From the NCBI RefSeq assembly GCF_036711975.1, contig NC_091970.1:10733501-10797500 (forward strand): a DNA stretch of 64,000 nucleotides. Reading direction: 5' to 3'. Under the pieces are notes generated by a model. It saw only the letters and a program-made list of their open reading frames with translations, was not told where the DNA came from and did not search any database. This DNA is from Onthophagus taurus (taxonomy: Eukaryota > Arthropoda > Insecta > Coleoptera > Scarabaeidae). Each line of letters starts with the position of its first letter. The first letter of the stretch is position 1. Shown here piece by piece: positions 1 to 9,256 of the stretch. The translations under genes were made by a program, and so were the position numbers.

Positions 1-589
1 ATGACGTAAGTAATTTGTTGAATATCGTCAAAATACCTAATAGTAGGTCTTTTGACCACATAGAGTTGTCAATTTAACATAATAGACCAAAAAATCCTAG
101 ATTCCTTGGTTATCTCAAGGATTTCTTAACTATGAGATAAATTGTATCTTATAGATAGCTTAACTAATATATGATGTGCTTAATCTTGTTATTGTACATG
201 TTAAACATGGTAAACATTCTGCATATCACATAGATTAAAACCGTTATTCTGTTATTCTTATTTTATTCTGCGTTCGAGTGCGTTATTACATTTATTATAT
301 TTATTTCAGTTCAGGTTGTTGTAAAAAAAATTGCATAACATTTTTTATTGAAAAATAAGTAGGTACATCAAAATTTATTATTCTTTATTTTATTCGTTAA
401 AGTCCCATTCCGTCAATAGTTTTGAAAACACTAGGAGATTCAATTTTTGAATTTAGATCATCGATCAAGTCCCTTGGTCACTCGTTACGTTTTACGATTA
501 TACAGGTGTTTCTGTAAGTCGTAGCATAAATTTAATAAATATATTAATGCAGTCAATGTCATTTTGACATATTCATAATTTTTATAAGG
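1..589. other. AT-rich sequence without recognisable gene
   Basis: I see no coding region, inverted repeat or tandem array here. The short reading frames on either strand have no family signature. Confidence 0.5.
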
Positions 590-740
590 ACGGCTAAACC
601 CGAATGATTTTAGTTCTAAGTCTTGCGTTAGTTCTAGTGATAGTGTTAGTGTAAAACAAGAACTAACACTAGACCTAGAACTAGAAAGTTTCGAGTTAAG
701 CCGTGCGTTTTCGGGTTTAGTCTGAAGATGAACCATTTAC
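590..740. repeat. Imperfect foldback built on AGTTCTAGT-type words
   Basis: The left half contains GTTCTAAGTCTTGCGTTAGTT and the right half, reverse-complemented, contains TTCTAGGTCTAGTGTTAGTT. The outer parts also match (TAAACCCGAA at about 595 and its complement TTCGGGTTTA at about 711). The short words AGTTCTAG and AGTGTTAG recur. This gives an imperfect hairpin of about 60 nt per arm. A nonautonomous foldback element is likely. Confidence 0.5.
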
Positions 741-1510
741 TGCTCAGTCTCTTTCTTTTATTATCAGTTTCTTCTCAATAGTACTCGGCTTTGTGTAGTA
801 CTCTATGTCTGTGTTCTGTGTTTTTTTTTCCAATTTTCTTCTTGGTTTTCTTTTTCTTTTTCGCCTCTCCATCTTCAATTGGTGACTGTTTTTCCAGCCT
901 TTCTCTACCTGGTCTAATACCTTTCTTACCTTTATAGTCTCTTTCCCAGTATTCCTCCTGTTTTTCTAGTTTCATCTCGTTTCATCACTCATCTCTTTCT
1001 CCTCTATGCCGTACTCTACCACTCATCTCTGATTAGTACCTTTCTTGTGATTACAATCTCTTTTTAGTCTTCTTTCTGTTTTTTTCTGATCTCTGCTAGT
1101 CTCGTTCTTCTATTATCAATATCATTTGTAAGTTCATTTCACGTCTTTAAAATTTCTTTTTAATTAATCTCCCTCCTCTGTGTATAATTTTCCAGCATAT
1201 GTTCAGTCTTTTTCTTCTCCTACCGGCTTCTGTCTTGTTTTACCAGTCTGTGTCAGTCTCTTTCTTCTGTTGCCAGTCAGTTTCAAATATTCCTCTTTTT
1301 TCCAGAATATTGGTAAATTTCTGCTTTCTCAGTCTTCATCGTATTAATCCAATTTTTAATCAGTTTCTTTCTTCTATTACTAATTTTTTCGTTTTATTCA
1401 GTCTCCTCCTTGTCATTCCAGTTTTGCTTCATTTTCCAGTCTCTTTTCTATAATACTAGTCTCTTTCAAGTCTCCTCGTTATAATACCTTTCTTCTTCTT
1501 CTTTATTTCC
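741..1510. repeat. Pyrimidine-rich degenerate short tandem repeats
   Basis: The + strand is strongly C/T-biased. A roughly 20-bp word close to CAGTCTCTTTCTTCTATTAC recurs in many degraded versions (for example near 747, 1252, 1370 and 1436). No protein family is recognisable in the open frames, which simply reflect the lack of purines. The word resembles the TAGTCTTCTG-type monomers found at 11-14 kb and 59-60 kb, but I cannot show common origin. Confidence 0.5.
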
Positions 1511-1739
1511 ACGCGTGGTAGATATGCCGTACCTGTTTTCTTCCTATGCCCCTTCGGATGTGGATATCTAATATTTTTTATCATGGTACATCGTTTTGGT
1601 GACTTCCCTTGATTTCTTTTTTCAATAGAATTATATAATCGGAGTCTTATCCATTTTCCTACACATTGTATGTTGCTTTGTTATCATAGATCTTCACTTC
1701 TGGACTCTATCATGTGTTTTTCCATGAATATTCACTATA

Positions 1740-2140
1740 CAGGGTGATTCTCAACCTATACGCATAAACTTGGGGATTTACTCCTCATGACGAATAATGA
1801 CTAATAGGCGAAAAAATTTTAAACCAGGGTGTTGGCGAATTGTCTAGGCAGTAGGATGTATCTGATTTTGCAATATTTGCTCAGTATTAACTTCCGTGAC
1901 GTACACTATGCTTTTTAAGTGACCCAAAAAGTAAAAATCAAGAGGATTTAGGCCGGACGATCACAGTGGCCAAGCCATTGTACCATCTGGACCTATTCAT
2001 CTTTCAGGAAACACATTATCTAGATGTCGCCGATCATATCGGATATCTGGGAAACTAAAAATTTTTTTTCATCTGTTAGTCATTATTTGTCATGAGGAAT
2101 AAATCGTCAAGTTTATGCGTATAACTTGAGAATCACCCTG
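1740..2140 (-). mobile_element. Short mariner/IS630-like element with long TIRs and transposase remnant
   Basis: The element starts CAGGGTGATTCTCAA and ends with the complement TTGAGAATCACCCTG. The similarity of the two ends continues for about 80 bp. The minus strand of the centre reads as the C-terminal part of an insect mariner-type transposase (…GLNPLDFYFLGHLKS…YVTEVNTEQI…), interrupted by stop codons. A TA lies directly next to the left end; the right flank reads CATA, so the target duplication is imperfect. This is a deletion derivative of an autonomous element. Confidence 0.75.
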
Positions 2141-2530
2141 CATAGATTTTTAGAGCTTATTATTTAAACTGATCCACTGTATTTTCTGCCCGGAGTTGAT
2201 GCTTCCGAAGAGTTTTAATATTTCTTTGTCGAAGTTTCCTCCTCCATATTTCGGCATTTCATGTATTATCTCATCAGGTCTTGGGCTTTTCCGATTTTTA
2301 AGTTGTTTTAGAGAGTATTTTTATTATCCTCTGTGTTAGTTCTATATTTGCTTCTTTTTTTTCATCTTTCTCAATCAATGGCAGTTCGTTTTTGTTTATC
2401 TTCATGTTGTTCATAATTTCCGTATTCTGTTTTGTATAGTGTCCAATTTTCTTGGTTCTTGCTTCGGAAGTATTTAAGTGCATCATTAGCTGCGTTGGTG
2501 GTGTTTACTTTTGGGGTCTTCCATGTTGAT
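2141..2530. other. AT-rich spacer without gene
   Basis: There is no recognisable coding sequence or repeat structure. It ends where the LINE-like endonuclease remnant starts. Confidence 0.4.
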
Positions 2531-5460
2531 TGTGGTGATATGGGGAGAGAAGGGATGACGGCGGTCGAGGGATACTCTGCGGAATGGAGAAGGAACAGAA
2601 ATGCTGAGATGGGTGGAGGATATATTGAATGGGAATAAAGAGGAAGAAGAGGAAGGGGAGTATACTTACATCGGGGCGAGGGGGACATCTGTGATTGATT
2701 ATGTACTGGTGGATCAGGAAATATGGGAGAGGGTAGAAAGGTTTAAAGTGGAAGCCGCAGAAGGCGAGCGGAACTGGGGAGCAAGTTCATCACGACAGAC
2801 TGGTCGGAAGAAGGGGTAGCATTCTACAGGGGAAATCTCGACACTTGGCAACAGAGGATACAAGAGATCAATGGTTTGTAAGAACTTATCCAGGTAGTGT
2901 GGGAGGCAACACTGAAAAGGGAGGAACGACTGGTATGATGGCGAGTGCAAGAAGGCGAAGAGGGAGGCGAGAAGGAGGTTGAGGCGGTGGAGACGGGGGA
3001 AGATAGGGGTGGATAGATATAGGGAGGCCAGGAGAGGATACAGAGAGCTATGCAGTAGAAAGAAAACAGAACTGAGGGAGAAGGAGGCGGCAGAGATTAG
3101 AGACATAACAAAGGAAGGGGAGGTCTGGAGGTATCTGAAAAAGAGAAAGAAGAGTTAGAGAGAGGATAACCAGCGAAATACACATGACAGAATGGAAGAG
3201 TTACTTTATGGGATTATTGGGAGGGGTTGAAACGAGGCTAACGAGGAAACGAAACGAAGCAGTGCTTAGGGGATTGAAGAAGGGAAAGGCGCCAGGGGAA
3301 GATGGGATGCAGAACGAGGTTGGAAGTATCAAGGGTGGTGAGAGTGAAGTTGTTGGAGGGGATGAATAGTGTATGGAGAGGGGGTGGGATTCCGGAGGGA
3401 TGGAAAGTGGGGGTAATTTGCCCAGTATATAAAAAGGGTAGAGAGCTACAGGGGAATTAACCTACTAGACTCGGCATACAAGGTATACATGAAGATACTG
3501 CTGGGAAGACTGGAGGAGGAGATGGAGTTGGGCGGAATTTTGCCGGATGGGTAGGCAGGTTTTCGGAAGAGAAGGGGAGCAATCGACAACGTGTACGTGT
3601 TGAACCATCTGGCAGATAGAGAGCTGGATAAGAAGGGAGGTAAATTGTACGCCCTGTTTATAGATTTGAAGGCGGCTTTTGATAAGGTGGATAGGGGAAA
3701 GTTGTGGGAGGAGGGGGATCACGGAACACTTAATTGCGAGAGTGAAGGAAATATACATGTAGACTATGGCTGGGATAAAAGTGGGAGATAAGCTGAGCGA
3801 CGAGCTGTTTGCGCTGCATACGGCAGACCTGGAGGATTGATTGGGGAAGACATCGTGGTCATAGCGAGAGAAGCGGCGGAGATGAAGGATATAATAAAGG
3901 GTGGGAGAAAAAGAACAGAAATCTGGAGATGGGAGGGAAAAGAGATCGAGGAGGTTACTTGGGGTATGTGTTTAGGGAGGACAACAGGGAGGGGTCGCAC
4001 GTGATAGCTATGGCAAAAAAGGCGAATAAGATGATGGGACAAGTATAGGGTTGGGGGAAGAGAGTCTTTGGAAGGAATTGTGGCAGCGAGGAAGATTATG
4101 TTTGAAGGTCCGGTTAGCAGTGTGATGATGTATGGGGCAGAGGTATGAGGATGGAGAGAGCAGGCAATGCTGGAGGACGTGCAAGCTAGATATTGGAGAT
4201 TGTGCTTGGGGTGGCGAGAGAAACACCGGGGTATATAGTGAGGGAAGAGGTAAAGGTGGATAAGGTCAGAGTGGAGGGGGGCAGGAGGGCTAGGAAATAT
4301 GAAGAAAGAATAGAAGGGAGGCCCAACTGCGGGATTTTGGGGGAGACAACTATTATAGACGAACGGACTACTCGGTAACTAAGATAAGTAGGAGACAAAG
4401 TGTAGGTAGGGAGATGTGGAGAGAGTTGAGAGATAGGGACCGAGATGTGCAGAGACAGGAAAGAAGGACACAAATAAAAGAGGGAAGGTATAACGAAAGG
4501 TACAGGGCATAATTACGGAGGGGCTGCCTAGATACATGTTCTGCCGTCCTTACTGAAATCATCCTAAGTGACAAAATGTTGAAACTGAGATAATTCAATT
4601 TAAAGGGAAAATTAATCGCTGTCCATATCTTTCAACATTTATTTTTCAATCTTTGCATGCCATCTCAAATATTTTCATTATTTACGATTAAAAAAGTGTA
4701 AGTTTAGTTATAACTGAATTATGTAGAAAAATGTGCAGACAAGATGTTATGTCTTAGTAAAATTACACCTAGAATATAGAAAACTGTAAAAAAAAGCAAT
4801 GCTACTAAATAATATATGATTTATCAAGTTTATTGACAAACATAGATGAAAATTTCTGTGATAGGAGTGGTAAAACAATTGTATCCTATCAATTCATCCT
4901 ATCTACAACAAAAATGTGAGATAGGACAATTTAACATAGCACGTGGTAACATAGGACATTTTAACGTAGCAAAGCCCTCACATTGAATACTCATGTACAT
5001 AGTTATAAGACTGAACAAAGCTAGTTAGGATTATTTACTTTAGTAAATATCAGATAGGATTTTCTCACTTAGGAAATGTATTAATACTGGAGATAGGATG
5101 ATATGTTTAGGTATATTTTACCAACTTTAAAAGCAGCTAGGACGTTCTTACTTAGCCAAATAGGTAGAAATAACACCCATATTCAAGAATTTGCATTTAG
5201 GTTGAAAATTAGGAAAAATGTAGATACGACGATTTAAGTAAGGACGGCTATTGGAAGGATATGAGGAAGGGAAGAAGTTAGATACTGGATGGCCGATGAG
5301 GAGAGGTGGTGTAGGCTATGCAGGGAGGAATGGGAAACGTTGGAACATATGTTGAATGGGTGCAGTGAGTTGAGGGAGGAGGAGTTGGACTAGGGACAGA
5401 TCTTAGGAGAGAGGGGAGAGGGGAAACGATGGATGAGAATGGTTGTGGGGGTGAGGAGAC
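2531..5460 (+). mobile_element. Decayed non-LTR retrotransposon (LINE), endonuclease to C-terminal knuckle
   Basis: Purine-rich, multiply frameshifted coding sequence. In order it holds an endonuclease tail (GARGTSVIDYVLVDQEIWE, about 2670-2730), a reverse transcriptase start (GFRKRRGAIDNVYVLNHLAD and ALFIDLKAAFDKVDR, 3555-3700), a late RT segment (WRWEGKEIEEV, about 3925), a thumb-region remnant (ARETPGYIVREE, about 4213-4250), and after an insertion the C-terminal Cys/His segment (CRLCREEWETLEHMLNGC, about 5312-5365). This domain order and wording are typical of LINE ORF2 proteins common in ant, aphid and beetle genomes. The YxDD box is not seen and many stops occur, so it is inactive. Exact clade is uncertain. 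Confidence 0.8.
4543..5248. mobile_element. 706-bp inverted-repeat element inserted in the LINE
   Basis: The ends are GCCGTCCTTACT and AGTAAGGACGGC, a perfect 12-bp inverted repeat. The match extends to about 24 bp with four mismatches. The LINE frame stops at 4542 (…GLPRYMF) and its C-terminal domain resumes after 5248, so this segment is an insertion. It has no open reading frame. The interior has the repeated phrase ATAGGACA-TTTAAC-TAGCA near 4921-4975. I could not find a clear target-site duplication, so superfamily is undetermined. Confidence 0.7.
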
Positions 5461-5802
5461 AAAGTCCTTTGGCCCCAAAGATCCCTCTTCCAGATTCAGA
5501 CCTATAATCGTAAAGTTTATGTCGTATAATGTGAGGCGGCTGATTTGGATGAATAAACGGCAGCTTAAGAATAAGAAGTTTTTCATCTCGGAGTCATTAT
5601 CTGTACGTCGCCTTAGTTTATATCAACGAGCCAAGGAGGCTGTTGGAGTCCGGAATGTTTGGACTTCGGATGGTCGCATTTATGTTGCCTTATCCAAGGG
5701 AAGGAAGAAGGTAATACGGAATGAATCGGACCTTCGGAATTACCAAGATACCCAGGCTCCTCGCAGGATTGCTTCACGGAGTCAGGCTGTAAAGTCTGAT
5801 TA
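5461..5802 (+). pseudogene. CR1-like LINE ORF1 C-terminal fragment (FP25K-like domain)
   Basis: The frame reads SRFRPIIVKFMSYNVRRLIW followed by KNKKFFISESLSVRRLSLYQ and VWTSDGRIYVALSKGRKKVI. This is the C-terminal domain seen in ORF1 of insect CR1/jockey-type LINEs and related to the baculovirus FP25K second domain (known family relationship). There it is thought to be part of the nucleic-acid-binding ORF1 protein. Only the last ~110 residues are present, because the 5' end abuts the preceding LINE remnant. An ORF2 endonuclease follows about 240 bp downstream in the same orientation, as expected for one element. Confidence 0.7.
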
Positions 5803-6040
5803 ATCAACCGATGTGTTTTCATGGGAACGGTGGTTTAATAATTATTTACCTTGTTGTTTTGTTTTGTTACCACTTATCATAACTCTATTATATACTGTAA
5901 ATCACGCCGGCTATTTATGGTCTTCATTGTCTCTGCTGTGTTTTGTAAGCGACCCCGCCTGCGGTAAATTTTTATTTCTTTGAAGCTAATTTTTCTTTAT
6001 TGTTAACTTACACTTCTTCTAATTTTCTCTTTTTTCTTCC

Positions 6041-7380
6041 ATGGATACTAGTTATTCTTCTTCATCTGATTCTTCTTCTCCATTTTCATCCTCTTCTTCT
6101 TCTACAAGCTCGCTCTTGAATTTACCTCGGTTAACCCTCTCAAACTCCAGGGGGAATGCTGAGGCCGATGAACCGCATAAATTAATAGGGATTCCCCCGT
6201 CTAACCTCTTCTCTAATTTTACGAACTGCATCACTCTGTGTCATGTCAATGTCCAGAGTCTAACTGCCCACTTTAATGACTTTTTGATCACATTTGAATC
6301 TGGTATTTTTGACATAATCTTAGTGAGTGAAACCTGGCTCAAGCCTTCCCTACATTCTCCTATGTTTGTTCTTCCGGGCTATCGTCTTCTGAGAAATGAT
6401 CGCGTGTATTCTAGGGGTGGGGGTGTGGCTGCGTATGTCAAAGATCAACTACAGGTTGACTCGATTGAATTGTCCGATGGATCTTCGCGAGCAATGGAAT
6501 TCCTTTTGATTGAGGTTAAGTGTGTTAATGCTAAACTACTATTGGGTGTTTTTTATTGTCCCCAATGATGAATTACTTTGAGCAATTTGAGGATCTCCTT
6601 GAAAGACATAGTATATGCTATGACACCATAGTATTAATGGGCGATTTCAATACGTGTACATTGAGAGATGACCTGCGTAGTGATAAACTTCGATTTGTCA
6701 CTTCTTCCTCAAATCTATCTATTATCCCTTCTCAACCAACCCATCACCTTCCTTCGTCCGACTCTCTGCTTGACTTGATCATCTCGTCTTGCACCGATAA
6801 GATTCTTGTTCACGGTCAACTACCTGCTCTGCAATTTTCCAACCATGATCTTATTTATTGCGCTGTCCAAGTCCGAAATGTAGTTTGTCCTCAGCGTAAT
6901 CTATCTTACCGTGATTTCAAACATATTGACTATCAACAACTCAACTCTGATGCGCTGAGGATAGACTGGAAACCGTTATATCTTATGACGGACTTTGACG
7001 CGAAGGTTAACTATTTTAATAATAAAGTAACATGTTTGTATGACAAACATGCTCCGGTAAAGCAAAGGAGAGTGAAACATTTTCCTGCCCCTTGGTTAAC
7101 TAATGATATTAGGGGTCTCATGAGCGAACGTAATAGAGCAAAAACGTTGTACAGACGTAACCCGTCAATTGATAACTACGACTGCAAAATGCAAAAATGC
7201 TAAAAAAAAATATTTTTATTGGAAATTATCTGTGTCGACACCAACTACATTTTGGAAGACCTTGCGATCTCTTGGCGTCACTGACAGCAAACTCATGCAA
7301 TCCACTCCGGATCCTAACTTGTTGGCCAGCTATTTTGCCGAACCGCCGGTAACGCTTGACGCTACTCAGAAGTATTTGTA
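6041..7380 (+). pseudogene. CR1-like LINE ORF2: endonuclease, frameshifted and 3'-truncated
   Basis: ORF2 begins with a Ser-rich leader. An APE-type endonuclease/exonuclease/phosphatase domain follows: HVNVQSLTAHF (about 6242), IILVSETWLKPSL (6318), GGGVAAYVKDQL (6418), GVFYCPQ (6546). A frameshift at about 6566 moves the frame to VLMGDFN (about 6632), DSLLDLIIS (6759) and the catalytic-type SNHDLI motif (6839). A second frameshift near 7195 leads to the linker before RT (FYWKLS, TTFWKTLRSLG), and homology stops at about 7375. No RT palm is present. The element nicked and primed target DNA in life; this copy cannot. Confidence 0.8.
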
Positions 7381-7780
7381 GCATGAATCATAGTATTCAT
7401 CAATCCATTTCATTTGATACCTGGCTCGTGAAAATCGGATTGTAAATGACTGAATTACAGCTTGAGGCATTCTTGTGTGATAACCTCTATATACAGGGTG
7501 TCTTTTCTCTGCTCAAATTACATTCAAAATGGATGTATTGTACATCATTGGATTCAGAAAAAAAATCTCTATCTAATGACGTGACGAAAAATATACGGTG
7601 CAATTTGAAAAACAAAAGTTCATATTCGTTTGAAAATCAAGATGGCGTTGGAAAAAAATTATTTGTAGCATGAATCATAGTATTTATCAAACCATTTCAT
7701 TTGATATCTGGCTCACTAAAATCGGAACGTAAATGACAGAGTTACAGCTTGGGGCGTTTTTTGTGTGACACCTGTATATA
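7373..7780 (+). repeat. Two direct copies of a dispersed ~125-bp repeat
   Basis: TATTTGTAGCATGAATCATA starts a segment at 7373 and again at 7660. Both copies run on through CATTTCATTTGATA-CTGGCTC and end at about 7500 and 7780 with a CCTGTATATA/CTATATACAGGGTG end motif. They are separated by about 160 bp containing AAAATCAAGATGGCGTTGG. The pattern resembles common insect MITE-type repeats that end in ACAGGGTG. Confidence 0.6.
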
Positions 7781-9160
7781 GTTAGTGCTATCTTGTTTGA
7801 AACCAATTTATTTATTATTTCTATTATAAAAGGGCCGATGAAAAACAATAGCAGACAAGCTATGTCTGCATTGACTCGGCTCTTTTTGATGATGCGCTGT
7901 TATTAAGTCCGGTTTTGTTGATAATTTCAGAGTGTTTATTATTTTATTTACTTTTATGTATTATTTTTTGTATTTTTTTTGTAGGCTTGTAAATTCTTTG
8001 TTGCATCATCAATAAACATATATATTATATATTATTACAAAGGGATGGATGAGGGGATGATTGGACCGAGGAGCCTTCCAGAGACTTTCATCTTCCAAAG
8101 ATTCAATATTGAGTTTGTACATGTTTATTCTCATTTTGCAAAGCACCAGTTTGTTGATCACTGCCTATGTTAGCTACATTAAGTGTTCCCACATCGATTA
8201 AGTATCATCTGTAGTGTGATCGTTCTATTAATCATGATATCTATCACAAATTCTCACTTCCTTTTATTGCGCCACCTAAATTTATACCCCATCACGTGTT
8301 CAAAAAGGTACTATTGATTTTTTGGATTCTATCTTCTAACGATACTGACCTCGATTTTGAGTTTGACACCCTCGATCTAGATCCAGATATTGAAGATCCT
8401 GGTGTTTCCGAAGAACATTTCCTTGTTCTTGATTTGTCTAAAGGATTTTAACTTTAAAGTTCATTTTTTTTAATCGCAATTCTGTCACTTAAATTCCTTT
8501 TTCTCATTTGATCTTAGATTTTCCTAGTAAACTTGTCATTCAGTATTAGAAGAAAAATGTATCATGAATCAATAAACTTTAATGATGTCATCATATCACA
8601 TTAGTGACGTCATCATTAGCAACGAATTATTTATTTTATCACCTGGATGCATAAATTATGAAATAATTATTATTATCGTAATTTAAATAGAGTATTTTAA
8701 AAATTTGATTGATAAAAGTGAAAGGATCCGAGAATATAACTCGATCTCAATATACTCAATTCCAATTTGAATCCAACCTACATACTTTATACACTCAAAC
8801 AACCTACAAAGATTTTTTTTAATCTTAAAAACGCACGTGTAATCGATTGCGTAAATATGAGTCACTCGGGGCGGGTTGGTTGGTTTTAGAAAGAAAATTA
8901 GGACAAATCCGGTTCGATTCTAAATCGATTTAATAACATTTTCGATTATTTTTTAAACCAACCCCGACTAAAATCAACTTTCTCAAATCAAACTTATTTT
9001 ATACCATAAATTATTAAATCTTATTACTATTAATTTTTAGATATAACAAGTATGAGTGAAACGAAAATATCTCTTACCTTGAGTATGTGCTCAAAAAGTG
9101 GTAGAGGCACGAAACGGACAAGTAAAAAAAAGAAAAAGTTACTCTTAAAAACCGCGTGTA
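7781..9160. other. Gene-free stretch upstream of the pseudo-chitinase gene
   Basis: 7800-8045 resembles a LINE 3' tail (an AATAAA-type signal, CAATAAACATAT, near 8008, followed by an AT-repeat tail), perhaps from the CR1-like element. The remainder has no coding signal. Near 8874-8965 there is a weak inverted repeat (GGTTGGTTT/AAACCAACC). Confidence 0.4.
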
Positions 9161-9197
9161 ACTAAAATAAGAGCACTTGGGTTGGGTTTCGGTCAGT
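9161..9197 (+). promoter_or_regulatory. Candidate core promoter: TATA-like box and TCAGT initiator
   Basis: TCAGT at 9193-9197 matches the arthropod initiator consensus. The A/T-rich CTAAAATAAG at 9162-9171 lies about 30 bp upstream, where a TATA box would sit. The predicted leader would be about 58 nt to the start codon at 9253. This rests on consensus and spacing only. Confidence 0.3.
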
Positions 9198-9235
9198 TCC
9201 ATCCAACATTTCGGACGGTGAACGTCTCAAAAGGG

Positions 9236-9256
9236 ATGATTCATTTCAAAAAATGA
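9236..9256 (+). other. Six-codon upstream ORF overlapping the main start codon
   Basis: ATG at 9236 encodes MIHFKK and stops at TGA 9254-9256. That stop overlaps the main ATG at 9253-9255 (ATGA arrangement). If the leader starts near 9195, ribosomes would meet this uORF first and could reinitiate at the overlapping ATG, so it may limit translation of the very long protein. Confidence 0.45.

Noticed and set aside
775..975. Lys-rich minus-strand frame
   Set aside because: It is the complement of the pyrimidine-rich repeat; low complexity with no start context or family match.
2371..3106. Minus-strand Ser/Leu/Pro-rich frames
   Set aside because: They are the complement of purine-rich LINE coding sequence; composition alone keeps them open.
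5278..5586. Minus-strand open frame of 102 residues
   Set aside because: It is antisense to the LINE C-terminal domain and ORF1, which explain the sequence on the plus strand.
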